The notes: a model not told the origin generated them from the letters alone. Shown: positions 1 through 13,544, counted from the first letter of the stretch. The stretch is 64,000 nucleotides of DNA from Isoetes taiwanensis (GCA_021234155.1 JAJEKV010000039.1:1738001-1802000); one strand, 5' to 3'. Numbers and translations: made by a program.

Positions 1-209
1 TTTTGGAAGACTATTTCTACTCAACAAGTATCTTTTGGCCAATTCACATCACCTCAGGGTCTAATTTCTGCTACATACTCTTCATACTACACATCACAAC
101 ATTTTGATGGACGTTTATGTATAAAAATCTTTGATATGCTTTAATCTGCTGATCAAAGCAGATCTATGTACTGTGTTTCTTGATTAATGGAAAAACTTAC
201 TCTTACTCT

Positions 210-244
<35 letters not shown>
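1..244 (+). mobile_element. 3' tail of a retroelement with poly(A)
   Basis: The first 210 bases have no coding signal and end in an uninterrupted run of 34 A residues (211-244). A long pure A run after non-coding DNA is the usual 3' end of a LINE, SINE or processed copy in the + orientation. The element starts before the window, so its family cannot be named and no target duplication can be tested. Confidence 0.4.
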
Positions 245-246
<2 letters not shown>

Positions 247-1633
247 CTCCTCAAGATAAGGGGATGTACACCTCCTCCCTCCAATTTCTAGCCCTTGCTT
301 GATCAGTGCTCTATCCACTTCAGCCGCTTTTTCAGATGCTTCTGTGATGCCAACTTAATAATGACCAAGAATAGAGTTTTGAAGAGAAAAGCTGTATTTT
401 TGCATCATGGCAAAAAAGAGGTGTTAATTTGAAGGAAAATATTGATTATGGAGATATTTTGTTCTCTTCCGATGATGAGAATTATTGAAATATTTTTAGA
501 CCTTGAGAAGACCCCCTAAATTTTGGTGCTTATCTTTTGTACCACGTATATGACCAAGATTAAGTAATTTTTAATGGTTTGGATTTGGATGAAAATGTAT
601 AAAGGAAAGAGACGTGAATGAAAAGACTACCTTTTTGTGCCTATTTGACTGCTTCCTGCTTATGAGTGTTTTTGGTATATCTGGTCCATCAATGCTGTGC
701 ATAATGTATTCTTTTGTGTAAAGAACATACGATGATGATAATTGGGGGAGAATAATTTCTTTTATATGTGTGTGCAACGCTGAAATTGCATCAAACCCGT
801 CTGTTGTTTGGAAGCCAGTCTTTTACAAGGATTTACCTTGATATTTACCTTGAAGGAAATCCTTGTGAATTCTTGTGTCCTGGAAATGAATGCCATGAAA
901 TATTCATAAAAATTAAATCTAGAATAAAAACTCGCGTGTTGTTGAATATGTGATGCATCAAGAAATGCAAATGGAATGAAAAGAATCAGAGGAAAAAAGA
1001 TATGTTCTTGTACTGTTCTGTTTAGACCATGTTTTTGTTGTAAATCCGTCATGGATGTTGCCCTAAATCTCAAGATCTGAACGGTGTTCTGATGTAAACC
1101 ATAGACAAGGAATAAATTAGCAACCCGGTGCCGGATTCCTGCCAGAGACTCCTCGTTTTTGCCATAGTCTCCCCTCAAATTGCTAAAGACTACCCTGGGT
1201 TGCCGAAATTGCAGTGCTTGATTCTCCTTTTGTGATAAAAGATTTTTGAGATGCAAATCGATGGAGATAGTTGCTTCATGAGAAATTCACCATCTTAAGC
1301 CAGATAAATTCTCCATCTTATTTGTGAGCAATTCCCGTTCCAAGGAAGTGATTCTTGTTTGATATTATTCTACACAACACCTTTGCCAGAAAACTGCCTT
1401 TGTTGAAGAACGAAACCTGTGATAATCAGAGATGAGAAACTGAATCTTTTGCCATAGCCGTTGCTTCCTTTGTGCAAGCTAGTTCCGATCTATTGCTGGG
1501 AGGAAGTGGAGCTCGAATCACCGTCTGGAGGAACCGAACTTCTGCTTGGTCGATGCCCTAAAGCAGAGGTTAGGTTTCTGCCTTATTTCATTAACTATTC
1601 TCTCAAAGTTGGACCATAACCAAGAGGAAACTG
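245..1633. other. No supportable gene
   Basis: AT-rich DNA. A 164-codon minus-strand frame (1256-762) has no recognisable domain and lies just upstream of a LINE, so I do not call it a gene. The last ~100 bases before 1634 may be LINE 5' leader. Confidence 0.4.
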
Positions 1634-2173
1634 ATGTCGAAGGCGCAGGTTGAAGCGGCCGCGTCCGCGGCAGTCGGAAACGGACCTAGAATAGACCCAG
1701 GCGATTTCAACGGAGGCACAGGGCCTCCGACTTACCTTTCTACGGCAGCTCAGGGCTGCACAACAGTTGGTCGTCAGACCATTAGGGTCTCGTGTAATCC
1801 ATCCCCAGCTGAAGGGACTTCCAACGAATCCCATCAAAAATTTGGGGCTTCTGCCCTGCAAGAGGCGCAGGAATGGGCGGCTTCTGCTGCAACTCGGCAA
1901 GCAGCTTCAGAGGCAGACCCAGATCGAGGGGGCCCAGGTAATGTTTCCATTAATCGCTCAGCTCTGCTAAAACGCGTAACACATGCAAATGAGGCAAAAG
2001 CCCCAACTTCCGGCGAGGGATTGAGCGGAATCGATGTAAATTGTGAGCTCCAGACAAGGAAAACTGAGATAAAAAGGAATAATAGTGGAGGAAGAAATGA
2101 GAAGAATGGGGCTCTACATAATAAGCCATGGAATAATTTAAGGGCTAAACTTAGCTATTTGGCGATTTTTTAG
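1634..2173 (+). pseudogene. LINE ORF1 N-terminal part, upstream copy
   Basis: A 179-codon frame starting MSKAQVEAAASA. It is low-complexity and rich in Ala, Gly, Pro and Ser. Its first ~45 residues resemble the translation of 2845-2960 (alternating Ala/Gly followed by a PPT motif), which leads into the main LINE ORF1. The ORF1 N-terminal region therefore seems to occur twice, separated by the AT-rich repeat at 2174-2745. Either an older LINE copy was truncated by a second, or the 5' region was duplicated. There is no recognised domain in this stretch itself. Confidence 0.4.
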
Positions 2174-2745
2174 CACATTTTCGAAAAAAATTGGCTAAAG
2201 TAAATGGAAAAAATTGGGAAAAAAATTATAATTTTAGCTTAACTTTTTTCGGGACTGCACCCACCCTAGAGCTCTTTAGCCAAACGCTAGAAAGTAAGAC
2301 AGTGAAATTTTGTATTGTTTAGCTAAACCATAGAAACTTTTAGAATGAATTTCGGGCTAGTTTAGCTAATATTGTTCTAGTTTATAACAAATATATGATT
2401 AGTAGTTTAGTTTCTAGCATTATAAATTGATTTGAGTCATAGATTTTGCTAGCTAGCATTATTTTACAATGTTTTCACAAAGAAAATGACTAAAATAAGT
2501 GGAAACAATTGAAAAAGGGTATAGTAATTTGGCTTAATATTTTCCGTTGGCCACACTATAGAAATTTTGGGGATGATGTTTGGGTTAGTTTAGCTAAACG
2601 CTAGAAAGTATGAGAGGAAAAATATGTAGAGTTTAGCTAAACCACAGAAAGTTTTGGGATTAATATCGAGCGAGTTTAGCCAAAGTCATTCTGGCTAATA
2701 AGAAATATGCGATTAGTAATTTATTCCCTGTAATAAGCTGGCAGA
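2174..2745. repeat. AT-rich imperfect tandem repeat (~300-bp unit)
   Basis: Two diverged copies of a unit containing TTTAGCTAAACGCTAGAAAG and later TTTAGCTAAACC, ending ATATGCGATTAGTA or close variants (near 2390 and 2705). The region is non-coding and separates the two ORF1-like N-terminal stretches. The short motif TTTAGC and its reverse complement GCTAAA recur throughout, giving local self-complementarity. Confidence 0.5.
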
Positions 2746-2825
2746 GCTCAGGCAAAAATCTGCAGCCCAAGTTAATGCTATAGTTGCTGGGAGACAGACT
2801 GATGGCCAAGAATACGGTGTAATGA

Positions 2826-4918
2826 ATATGGTGCAGTGCAGCAGAAGCGGCAGCCTTGGCGACTGCTGGGAACCGACCTGGGTTAGACTCAGGAGTGCAC
2901 AACGGGGCCCCATGGCCTCCTACTCGCCCTGCCAGCATCAGTTCAGGCTGGACAACAGCCAAATGAACGGATTCAGGGGCCAGAAAATCGTCCCCAGAGG
3001 ATGGGGCTGCCGCTCCTGCTTCACAGGGTATAGACCATTCCCCAAAGGGAGCACAATACAATGGAGTAGGTAAAGCAACTGCAGGGGGTGATCTGGCTGC
3101 CAAGGCAAGCGTTTGCGCTATCGGAGCTATCCAGAAAGTGAAAGATGCAATGTTAGGGGCAGGGACAGGAGGCAGAGCATGTGGACAGGGAATACCCATA
3201 CAATCTAACAGATCAGAATCATCCATGGAAGCTTCACCTATGGAAGAAGTAGAAACCGAAGTAAATAAGAAAGAAACCGAGGTGGATTATTCATCTCTAG
3301 AAAGCAGGGCAGTAAACAGGGGAAATAATATTGGATCCAGCATCATAATGATGGGAATGATGCTAGCCAAGGGAATTTTACACAAAATAGGGTGAATCAT
3401 CCAAAGGGTACAACTTGGAATGGACTGGATTCAGTGAGAATAGTGAACAAGCCGAGATTCCCTGAGTGGATTCAAAAGCAAACCCATGCTACTAACAGAA
3501 GCCCAAGAGTCACGGACGCTCTCCAAGCGTTACAGAAAGGTCTCGTTCAGAATCCTGGGGTAGTTACTACAAATAATGAGCCTGGATTGGTCAATGGCAT
3601 TAATGTGCAGACAGATGATAATTTCCCAGTGGCTGAAATTGATCACGAGATGCACAAAAGGTATCTGGAAAGTTTGATCTCGCACTCAGTAGTGGGCTTC
3701 TTTACTGGGGGCTTCCTGGACCTGCGCAGTTTAAACTCATGGCTATCAGCTCACCTGAAGAGGTTAGGTTTGCCCCAACACCAATCGCTAAAGGCACTGG
3801 GTAACAACTTTTTTCTCATCATGTTTGACTGTGAAGCAGCTGTGGATAGATTAGTTGCCCGTGCAGCAGACCCATTTGCAGGAGGCTTCATTTTGTACCA
3901 GTTTTACACGCCAGGCTTTCTCCCTAATAAGCTTTCCGTTATCAAAATCCCTTGCTGGTTTGAAATAGAGTATCTTCCACCAGACCTACTAGTCCCGAAG
4001 TTCCTAAAGTCTATTGCCAACACGCTAGGCTCATATGTATCTCACTCTATTGCCAAAGGGCCTAGAATCTGTGTTGCCATCACAGCCAACACGCAGATCC
4101 CCAAAGGAGTGACTGTGAAAAGTGGAATGTGTTGCTTTAAGTTTTTACTCAAGCTATTAAATGGATGGGAAATAAGGAGGATGTTCCCCAATGTGGAACT
4201 AGAAGAAGTGATCAAACCAAGCCACACAAACGTCAAAGATCAAAATGCCTCCGAGGGCAATGACAGAGAGCATGTGCATGTGACTGAAGACGACACACAG
4301 AGAGAAGCCTCTCAAGGGACACATGTTCCCCTCCAGGTTGCGGTCACTCCCCCATTTACTCCCGCTCCCAAACCAGCTTTCGCTACCCCTTCTTCATCCG
4401 GTGTGCCTAGAAACGCGACCCCGAGTGTGCCAAGTTCTAAAGTGGACACCTTGGGTGGGAAGACTCAATGGCAAGTGGTGGCCTCCAAACATGGAATAAG
4501 AGCTAGAAATCTGGCCAGGAAATCTAGAGGCTCCCATAACATGGTGAACTCTAAATGTGCAGACTCTCCACAACCAATGTCAGCTCTATCCAAGTATATC
4601 TCAGAGGTATCTTCTCTTGAGAAGGGGGTTCTCGCAGGTATGATAACCAAGAATACACGAGGAGCAGGGCTCCTTGAATCGGCTCTGGGGAATCATAAAG
4701 GCAACTCCAATTGGGCAGATACTGATACTGATACAGTAGATGACGTGGAGATGCTAGAGAACCCATTTGCTCTAATAGGTAAGAAAAATAAGCTGGATGC
4801 AAATATGAATCCAGATAACTTAGGTGAGATGAAAAGGAAGAAAGCTTCGACCTCTTCTTTTAGCAACTCTGCTGATGACAATGGTATAGTTGGCTGTCCC
4901 ACAACTTTCAACTTATGA
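2826..4918 (+). pseudogene. LINE ORF1 (DUF4283-like nucleic-acid-binding protein)
   Basis: The main open frame is 3392-4918 (508 codons). The frame upstream (3138-3395) is out of register, so the start is lost or shifted, and 3392 itself is a GTG. The region around residues 90-240 has the layout of the plant LINE/gag-like DUF4283 domain: a short helix (YLESLISHSVVGFF), a WLSAHLKRL stretch, a hydrophobic strand (FFLIMFD) and a basic PCWFEIEYLPPDLL strand. DUF4283 proteins bind the element RNA. The C-terminal half is polar and Pro/Ser/Thr-rich with no zinc knuckle that I can see. It overlaps the ORF2 start by four bases. The family call comes from layout, not from a profile search. Confidence 0.65.
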
Positions 4919-7900
4919 TTATTGTCTCATGGAATTTGCATGGCATCAAGGGTGTTCTTAAGCGTGGGCGAGTGTTAGCAGCTATCAGGTCTATGAAGGC
5001 GGATGTCATCCTTCTACAGGAGCATAGACTTCCAGACTTTGAGGCCAGGTCTATTGGCAGTTGGATTGGAGGTAATTACTCCTCCTTTAGTTGTGCGGCT
5101 GAAGGAACTAAAGGAGGCACTTGTATCTTATGGAAGGGACAAGTCCAAAAGTATCAATATGCAGGGGGAAGTGGTAGATGGCAGATTGTAATTTTTGAAA
5201 CAAATAATTGTATATGGGGGCTCATCAACATTTATGCCTCTAATATACCTGCAGAAAGGGCAGCTATGTGGAGAGAGATTGAGCTCTGGATAACTCATCA
5301 AGGTGTTGGAGTTGAAAATTGGATCCTTGGAGGGGATCTGAATATGACAGATGTATGGGATCAAAAAATTGGGCTGCACAGGAATCTGCTACAAGAGAAA
5401 GAAGTTGCGTGGAACTCTCTTTTAAACAGCGTTGGCTTCTCCCTTATTCCTCCATCTAACGCTGCATTTTCCTGGTCTAATAAGCAGAAGGGGCATGACA
5501 TAGTATACTGCTTATTAGACAGGTTCTACATGGCTAATAGGACAGCCTCCTTCATGGACAGATGTTATGTCGAAGGAGAGCTTGCTTTCTCGCATTCAGA
5601 CCATGTGCCACAAAAGTTAGTATTGGAGAGTATCCCTGCTAAAAGAAGAGGAGGGAATGTGCCTTTCAAGTTTAATACCTCTCTACTAGGGAAGGAGGCT
5701 TTTTGCAGACCCTTTAGGACTTTCTTGGCTTCTCTAACTAATACGGAAGGCCTCCCTTCCATGAAGGCCTGGGTTAAAAAGATTAGCCTTATGAAAATGT
5801 GGATCAAGAAATGGGGCAAGGATAAGTGCTTGAAATTCAAGAAAGAAAAAGATACCGTATATAACCTTCTTAGGGTAGTCAAGCAGGAACCGTTACTAGA
5901 TCCCCACAATAGAGACAAGCAATCCTTAGAGGAGGAACTGGAAACAAAAGCCAAAGCTATTGAGGAGGAGGAAGCTAGGGGGGTGCGGTCCGTTCCAAAA
6001 CAAAGTGGTACGCGGAGTCAGACCATGAAAATTCTAAGTGCTTCTTTAGAATGGCAGGGGCCAGATTAGCAGAGAACGGTATTACTTCAATTAAGGATAA
6101 TTGTTAAAACACACTTATTGATCCTGGGGATATCAAGGCATTTATTCAGGACAGCTTTCAGGCTCAATACAAAGCAGACAATTTCCCATCCTCTTATCAA
6201 TCCCAAATCTCTCTTTGGTTGGCCCAGATTGATTGGGCACATAAGATTACTGTGGATGACAACCAAGCTTTATTGTGTCAGCCAGGCGAAGATGAGATAT
6301 TTAAAGTACTATGCTCTCTGGCCTCTAGTAAGTCCCCAGGCCCTGATGGCTTTCCTCCTGAATTCTTTGTGGAGTTCTGGGACGCTCTTGGACCAGACTT
6401 TGTGAAGGCTGTTTGGGGGGCTTGGTCCTCTTGCTCATTACATCCTACTCTAGCGGCAGGATTCATCACCTTGGTCCCAAAAGTCTCTAGACCTCTATCA
6501 CTTGAGGAATGGCGCCCCATTGCACTAACAAATGTCTTATATAAGGTAATTATGAAAGGCATCGCCAACCGTCTTAAGCCTATCCTAAACAGGGTTATTG
6601 AAAGGGAGCAATCAGCTTTTCTACAAGGTAGATATATTTTGGACAACTATCTAGCGGCTAGAGAAGGAATGCATTGGTGCAGATCTACACGGCAAAGTTG
6701 TGTACTTATTAAGATGGATTTTTAAAAAGGCCTATGACTCCCTTAGGTGGGATGGTCTGCGAGAAGTGATGAGCCATATGGGATTCAATAAACAGTTTAT
6801 CAACATTTCAATGGGAATGAACAAATTTGCCTCTGCATCTGTCTTGGTTAATGGCGAGCCTTCTGGTCTCTTTGATCTCAGGAAGGGTATTAGGCAGGGC
6901 TGCCCACTTGCCCCATACCTTTTTTTAATTATGGCCAACCTTCTCACAAGGATGGTTAATCTCAAAGTTCTGGAAGGGGGCATCAGTGGTCTGTCTATAC
7001 CGAGTCAAGCAGAAAAACTCACAATCATGCAATATGCGGATGACACCTTTATGTTCCTCAGGTATGACGATGGTAGCTTTCATTCCTTTCGTGAGATATT
7101 GATTGCGTTTGAGGTTATATCAGGCATTGGGCTAAATGCCACCAAATGTACTGTTTTATGGGCCTTAGAGGGAGATATTGACCCTCGTGCTAATGGATTG
7201 GGCTTCCCAGTCGTGGCTGCAGGGGAAACAGTTAAGCTATTGGGTTTGCCCCTTTCTGTCTCAGATAATATGAAGGGTCTTTGGACTCCTATTTTAGACA
7301 AACTTAGAAAAAAGGTTGGGTTATGGTCTTCTAAAGGATTATCTGTAGCAGGGAGAGTAACAGTTGCTAATGTTGTTTTGGCCAGCTCTCACATATAGTC
7401 CTCGTCAGTGATGGTAGCCCAGAAAGGAATATATAATCAAATACAGGTTATCATTAGAAAGTTCATCTGGGGGGGTATGGCTAACGTTGCTTGGTCCGAG
7501 CTATGTAGAGATAAAAGGGATGGAGGGATAGGATGTAAGGACCCTTTCACGCAGGCTCAAGCTCTAGCGGCCAGATTTGTCTGGCGAGTTTTACAAGGGG
7601 GTACATCTCCTGCTTTGGCTTTTGTTAAGCACTGGTTTGATCTGTGCAGGATTCAAGGTAAACCATCTCTTCCTATTGATGAACTAGGAGCCTCTTTTTG
7701 TAACTTTAAGGTGGCCCCTGGCACTTCCCCAGTCATGAGGCGTATTCTCCATGCTTGGAGGGAGGTACAAACAGTGTGCTCCCCCTTGGCTATACCTCAA
7801 GAGGCTGGGAAAGCCAGTCTATTCTGGAACATTCATGTATGGGAAGAGAATGGACGTCCCTTGGCATTAGTTCATCCTCACATCTTTAAGAAATGGCGAG

Positions 7901-8022
7901 ACCATGGGATCTTAAAATTGCAACATCTTTGGGAAAATGATAGATGGATCTCTTGGATGGAATTTAGACTCAAAGTGCAAAGAGCAGGGGAGGGAGATAG
8001 AAAGATACTACGAAAATTCTAG
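4915..8022 (+). pseudogene. LINE ORF2: APE endonuclease and reverse transcriptase (broken)
   Basis: Starts ATG ATT ATT GTC TCA TGG AAT, the IxSWNLxG start of an APE-type endonuclease. Endonuclease motifs follow: LLQEHRL, GGDLNMTD and SDHVPQKL. Reverse transcriptase motifs are GPDGFPPEFF (6335-6370), FLQGRYILDNYLAA, KKAYDSLRWDGL, RQGCPLAPYLF and the catalytic YADD (7033-7044). The reading frame is interrupted near 6060-6220, at 6720-6725 (frame shift within the DFKKAYD motif) and at 7396. The 3' part (7408-8022) resembles the C-terminal zf-RVT-side region of plant LINEs. Intact protein would nick DNA and copy the LINE RNA at the cut; this copy cannot. Confidence 0.85.
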
Positions 8023-8259
8023 ATAATGTTAAGCTTCTCTCAGGGGCTACTGGTCCTGAGGAAAAGTGGTCCTGTGCAGGTAAGGAGACATACAATGTTG
8101 CAAGTATCTATCGGGCCCTTTATGATGACTCTCCTCTTAAAGCAGAGGCTAGGGTTCAAGTGAATGGATCAGCGGCTAAGCTCCTCTTAGCAAACTCCTG
8201 GAAAACCTTATGCTCTAGGAGAATACAATTTTTTAGACTTCCAGAAAAAAACCAATAAA

Positions 8260-11200
8260 CCCCAATCGACCATTGGGAAACCAGAACCTAATTACTGAGT
8301 CAGCAATATAACAATTTGGGATACGAATACATGCACAAACCATCAAAAATCTTATGTAACACGACCACCCCCAAACAACATTTTGGAAACCTAATAGGTG
8401 GTGATCGTAAGATAGGTCATGATTATGGACAACTTTCGAGAATCTCTAGCATTCTACTGCTAAGATTCTTGATGGATTTTTTATTTTTTTTCAAACAGTT
8501 CGCCTATTAAAATCAAAATCTAGGTTTTTGTAGACCCTTTTGGTCAAGCTTGGGTGACCCGGGTGACTCTGCGCCAATCGACTTTCTGAGAGTCTCAAAA
8601 ACCCCATCCACCTGGAGTAACCCAGTTTGGCCAAATTTTAGCTTAAAAGTGTTAAATAAATGTGAAAGAAGATGATAATTAGGGTAAAACTAGCCAAATT
8701 TTGCATTCTAACATTTTATATCATAAAATTTGGACAAATTTAGACCGAAATGGATCCATTCAGGTCACTCGTGCGAAGTAACTCGGTTTGACCCACTGAG
8801 GCCCAAAATTGACCAAAGCTTCCTAATGAATTACTCCAACAGGCAGTTATGACATGGAAACCTAGGCAACCCTAGTCTATATAAGGGAACCCCATTTGAC
8901 CTTTTTCTTCACCAAAAATCAAGCTCCCTTAGGTGATTTCCCAACCCTCTTGTCATCTTTCGAGCGACTTTCTAGCCTACTCCCTACTCCAATAGAACCT
9001 ACAAACTTCATCGAATGGTACAATGGCACCAACCACATCCAGTTGAGGAAGCCTTTCAGCTGTTCGACCACACCTTTGATCTGCATGCAACATTGTCCAA
9101 GACACCCTTCTACATCGACATCATGTCCGAGTACGATCATCAAGTTCTACCTTGGGAAGTAACTATTCCACCAAGGGAAGGAAAATGGGTCTTTTTAGAA
9201 GCACTCAGTCAAGTGCGTGCGGGGAAAGAGGGCAAAGGTCAAGTGCCAGACTAGATAAGCTGTAAAGCCCACAGGCATAGATACATGTCATCACAGGCAG
9301 CCTTAATCACATTGATGCACTTCAATACCATCAACAAAGTAGGAGAACCGTCCATACACTCTTTTCTTTTTGCATAAGTCATGCAGTATTCTCTGTTGTT
9401 TCTGTGCAGCACTGTAGGGGTCCAACGTTTCAAAAAAAGAAAACAATTTTGTCAACAAAGTAAAACGAAAGATAGACTCGCAAATGGCAACACTCTAGGT
9501 CCGTTTGTGCACGACAAAGCTCTCTTTCTTCTGTAGATCTTTTTGCTCTTAACCTTTGTATGATGTTTTATTCTTCTTTATGCTTCATTTCCAGGTTCTG
9601 TTGGTAGGGAATCACAAACATATGCATTTGAAGATTGAATTTGTAATGCCATCATTTAGGCAGTGTAGAAGATCAAATTGTTGGAGATTTGCTTCTCTTG
9701 AGGCAATATTATAATGTCGGGGTGGGCTTTAGAATATTCTAGCATGCAAGATTGCAAGATTGTAAGCTGCCTTTTCCATGATTGTCCGGCAATGTTCTTC
9801 CGAGTCTACTTTTTCCTCAGCCTACTTTAATCAATGCATGGTATAGTTGTGGGTTGATATGCTTCTTCATTCCATTTTGGTCTCTAATAGAGTGTTTATT
9901 TCATAGGGAAGCAGGGCAAGCAGAGTTATATATAAATTCAAGTTAATATAATTGAAAGGCCATCACTCTTTAGCAGTGCAAGCACTATATTCTCTTTCTT
10001 TACATGTCAAGATCTATTAGGAAGATTCTCTTGGATGCATTACAATGAAGAAGCTCAACCTATAAGTCGGTGCAATAAACCTCTTGATCCTCTTTATCTG
10101 TAAGTGGGTCATCCTGTGTACTCAAACATGTAAGATAGTAATGCCTATTTGATGGTCTTTTCTGTTGTTGTATGTAAGAATGCAATTTTGATCATCACTG
10201 CCAATAGAGGACATACCATCTACACTCCCATTGCAGTTTAATGTGCAAGTTTTTGCAAAAAATTTGCAGTTCAGCTCACTTCTGTGCAGATTTTCATTGG
10301 CTAGGGTAACTGTGGCATGTTAACCTATATCTCAAGCTACCACTTTTTCAAGGCGTGGATGTTATGACTGTAAACAAGTCAAGAGATTTATGCAATTTCT
10401 TGCATTTTGTGTGAATTTTTGTTGCCAATTTTCTGTTCCAATTTCAACACTTATTTAAGACATGGAATGTCAATGGACCTGTATTCTATACATCTGCATT
10501 GCAAGTAACTATGCATTATAGATTGAAGATGCACAAATTTATAGGAATTGGATCTACATGATAGAATTGCAGCAGAGAATTAGCAAAGCAGATTGTAGGT
10601 ATACCATGTATCATTTACTCAAGTTACTTGGCCGTTGCAGAATGCATAGGAAACCAATAATGGTACGGTCGATTCATGTAATCTATGTTCCATACATAGA
10701 TTTTGCGTGTTAATTTGTATTTATTTTATTCCATATTAATGTGTCATAAAAATGCCGCTCTATGATCCGCATCTGGTCCTAGCACTAAGGCTTTATGCAA
10801 TTCAAGAAACATCAAACTTAAACTTTGTTTACTCCAACATAGCTGTCATTCCCTTGAAAAGGGAAATGAAAAAACGATTTGTTATCACATGGCAGGTTAC
10901 AAAGACTAATACATAGAATGGAGTAGTTTCTTTTCCTTGCATGCGAGTTTACACTATTAAAATTCTTTTGATAAGTAGTATCTTTTCCTTGCACACCATA
11001 ACTTGATGAGTTTACACTATCTATTAAATATGTTGCTACAAAGAGGACAGAATAGCCCCTCCATCAATACATATATAAGGCAGTATCATTTTATGTTTGA
11101 AGATAATATTTTTGCACCAGGAAAAAGCATGAGAAGGACACGTATCTTTGAAAAAAAAATGAAAAAAAGGGGGGACGTCCCTTTCTCTTGCTTTGCAAGC

Positions 11201-12251
11201 AACCCGGCCTTGCAGAGCAAGCAATCCGACCTTCTCAATTTCGGCCCTGCTCAATAGGTTTCCTCTTTCCCTTTCTTGCTCTGCAAGCAAGACATATTCG
11301 CTTTTCTTCCTTTCTGGCTAAACTCCATAGCCATAGCGATCACGGTTGTTTTCTTTTTAACAGATCAAGACTAAATATTTCCTCCCAGATCTCTAAAAAA
11401 CATGCAATGTATGCTATTCTGACTCTGCATGGCCGCCGTGATAAATTTTTTGTAATGTATAATTATGACATACTATGTAATAGCTTCACAATGTATAAAT
11501 TTGAAGTGAAAAAAAGGCAAAGTAGAATCAAACTTACGATTGCTCAATAAAATTCATACCAAACTAGACAGTAAAATTCATAGCCAAATGCACAATCTTT
11601 GATGGGATCAATGTTATAGAAGCTCCCTTAAATAGTAAACACTTAACTTACAAACAAATAATATACAGAACAAAAAATAGAGCAAAAGCAACACACAACT
11701 TCTAACTACGGTGGTGTCTTTGGTGAGTGCAAAGAAATTACCATGGCCCTTTTTAAAGATGTTAGCCATCGGTTGGAAAAACAAAGAGGTTTAAAACATT
11801 TACAAGTTGGAAAAACAAAGAGGTTTAAAATATTTACGCGTTCTCAAGTTATTATGTGGTCTTCTCCAGGCTTATAATGCAAACTTTGGACCAACCCACT
11901 CCTTGAATTCTTCCACAACTTAAACCTTGCCGAAGGATTGAGCTTTTGTTTAAGGATATGAGGATTTGCAGTAAGGGTACACATTTCATGTAGTATCATG
12001 ATAGGACAAAGGCAAAGTCGTAGAGAGCGACAGATGGTGCAGGTTTTGCAGATATTTATGTTATTTGTCACAATGAGACTGTTTTGCACCCGAGGATATA
12101 AAATCTTATGGTTTCATTTTGGTCAAATATTTTATGATATATCCTTTCCATGAAGGTGCTGAAAACATGCTCAACAAATCAGTTGGTCTTGAGAAATTTT
12201 GCATTTTTTTTCCATCTTTTGTATATTGACAATTTATTGTTCGTTGTGTAG
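8260..12251. other. Long intergenic stretch, no supportable gene
   Basis: I see no convincing coding run. Short frames at 8896-9162 and 9015-9254 overlap each other in different registers and match nothing I know. AT-rich sequence with intron-like T-rich tracts dominates 9500-12250, so it could be intron or flank of the exon-like block at 12252. Confidence 0.4.
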
Positions 12252-12350
12252 ACTATTCAGATGCAAAGGAAAAAGTTAGAAGAATATGAAAACCAGCTTA
12301 ATCTGCGCAGGTCTATTTTAGAGTTCCAGAAGAAAAGAGGTTTCAAATAA
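12252..12350 (+). other. Exon-like block, possible last exon of a host gene
   Basis: A T-rich tract ends in TTGTGTAG at 12251, a good 3' splice site. It is followed by 33 codons reading TIQMQRKKLEEYENQLNLRR and ending EFQKKRGFK with a TAA stop (12348-12350). The composition (Lys, Glu, Arg, Leu) is that of a charged coiled-coil C-terminus and stands out from the AT-rich surroundings. I do not recognise the gene and found no matching upstream exon. Confidence 0.35.
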
Positions 12351-12980
12351 TTCGCTGATTCTGTTGTTTGCCATTATGGCATTCCCTGTATATTTGCTAT
12401 TTGCTATTTCCTGTATCAACTATGGAACCTCAAAACATAATCTGCCAATTGCTATCTGGCTGCATTGTTCTTCGTTGATCCTGCTTTGTCAACTAAATAA
12501 AAATTGCAAAATGAGAGTCCAAATATGCAGCAAAGGAGTCCAAACTCAAACATTCCTGCAAGCTTCACAACGGATATTTAGAAAGAAATCTGAACATAAA
12601 AGGAAAAAATGCCATGTGGTTGAGTCAGCCAGCAGAAGAAGAAGAACAAAGTGGTAAGGGAGTTTAAGGCTAACAGTCAGATCCAAAAAATGGAACGTAG
12701 CCAGTGTTTTGGCGCACCAAAAACTAAGGGTTCATTATTTGACCCACTATTAAAGGTGGGACAGTGGAATCCACAATGTGTACAGCTCAAAGCTGGTAAT
12801 AGCAAAGCACACTCGCATGGCCATGAAGCCAAATAGAAGTGGGGTGCAGGTATCAATAGAAAATAAGATAAGCCCTCCAAAAGGGCTACAATGAACCAGC
12901 ATGATGAGCTAGTAGCACCCTCCTGAGGGAGCTCGCCCATGCTACATCAGTTCAGGGGCCTCAGGGCACTAGGGACAATA

Positions 12981-13028
12981 ATTCTATTCTATTCTATTCT
13001 ATTCTATTCTATTCTATTCTATTCTATT
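12981..13028. repeat. (ATTCT)n microsatellite
   Basis: Nine full pentanucleotide units plus a partial one, without interruption. No gene is attached to it. Confidence 0.95.
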
Positions 13029-13261
13029 GCTGCAAAAAGAGACCATCAGATTGTTGCAAATCCAAAATTTCGAGTAAAGATGTACAAAAGCTAGCTAGAA
13101 AGAGTTCTGTTGGCTTTGAGTATCTTTCTATTATGTTTGAAACCCTTTTGTCATGCTTTTAAGCCCTGTAACATTCAGTCTAGCTCTTTTTATGCTTTCA
13201 AGCTTTGTAACATTCACTGTATCTTTTTTTTTTAATTTTTAATTGTTAAGCTTTTGCATGG

Positions 13262-13544
13262 ATGAATGGCAGAGAATACCTGCAGAGTATTGCAGAGCAT
13301 GTGCCACCCAAAGGAATAGAGGTACAGATTATAGGTCATGATGGCATTCAAATGCCAATTTGGCATACATGAGTTTCATCTTATATACAGAATGGATGGG
13401 CCAAGATACAAGCACTATACCCTGAAATTAGGGGACCTTCTTACGTTCAAAATTATAGCAGATTGCATCTGGAAATTGGAATTACAGAGATTTGAATGTT
13501 TGAAGTCTGTTTTAATCTTATTCAAAGAGAATAGTATAGAATAG
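13262..13544 (+). pseudogene. B3-like DNA-binding domain remnant
   Basis: Read across frames, this stretch gives EHVPPKGIEVQIIGHDG, then WH, then NGWAK, then LKLGDLLTFKII and WKLELQRF. This follows the order of a plant B3 domain: a basic start, strand with DG, W, a GW(x)F-like turn, LxxGDxxxF and a last strand. The frames do not join (a TGA at 13370 and at least one shift), so this is at best a dead copy or an exon with errors. B3 proteins are plant transcription factors. Its 13290-13370 part is also found in both arms of the hairpin at 30115-30299. I assign the family from motif order only. Confidence 0.4.

Larger units (their letters stand above)
1634..8250 (+). mobile_element. Decayed L1-type LINE retrotransposon
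   Basis: The order is ORF1 (N-terminal part twice, at 1634-2173 and about 2826-3395, main body 3392-4918), then ORF2 (4915-8022) with APE endonuclease and reverse transcriptase, then a short 3' remnant. This order, and the 4-base overlap of ORF1 stop and ORF2 ATG (4915-4918), fit a plant L1 LINE. ORF2 has at least three frame breaks, so the copy cannot move by itself. I could not fix the 3' end exactly; similarity to the ORF2 tail fades near 8230-8250 and no poly(A) run follows. Confidence 0.8.

Noticed and set aside
762-1256. 164-codon minus-strand gene
   Set aside because: No domain, no neighbouring signals, odd composition; likely a chance frame.
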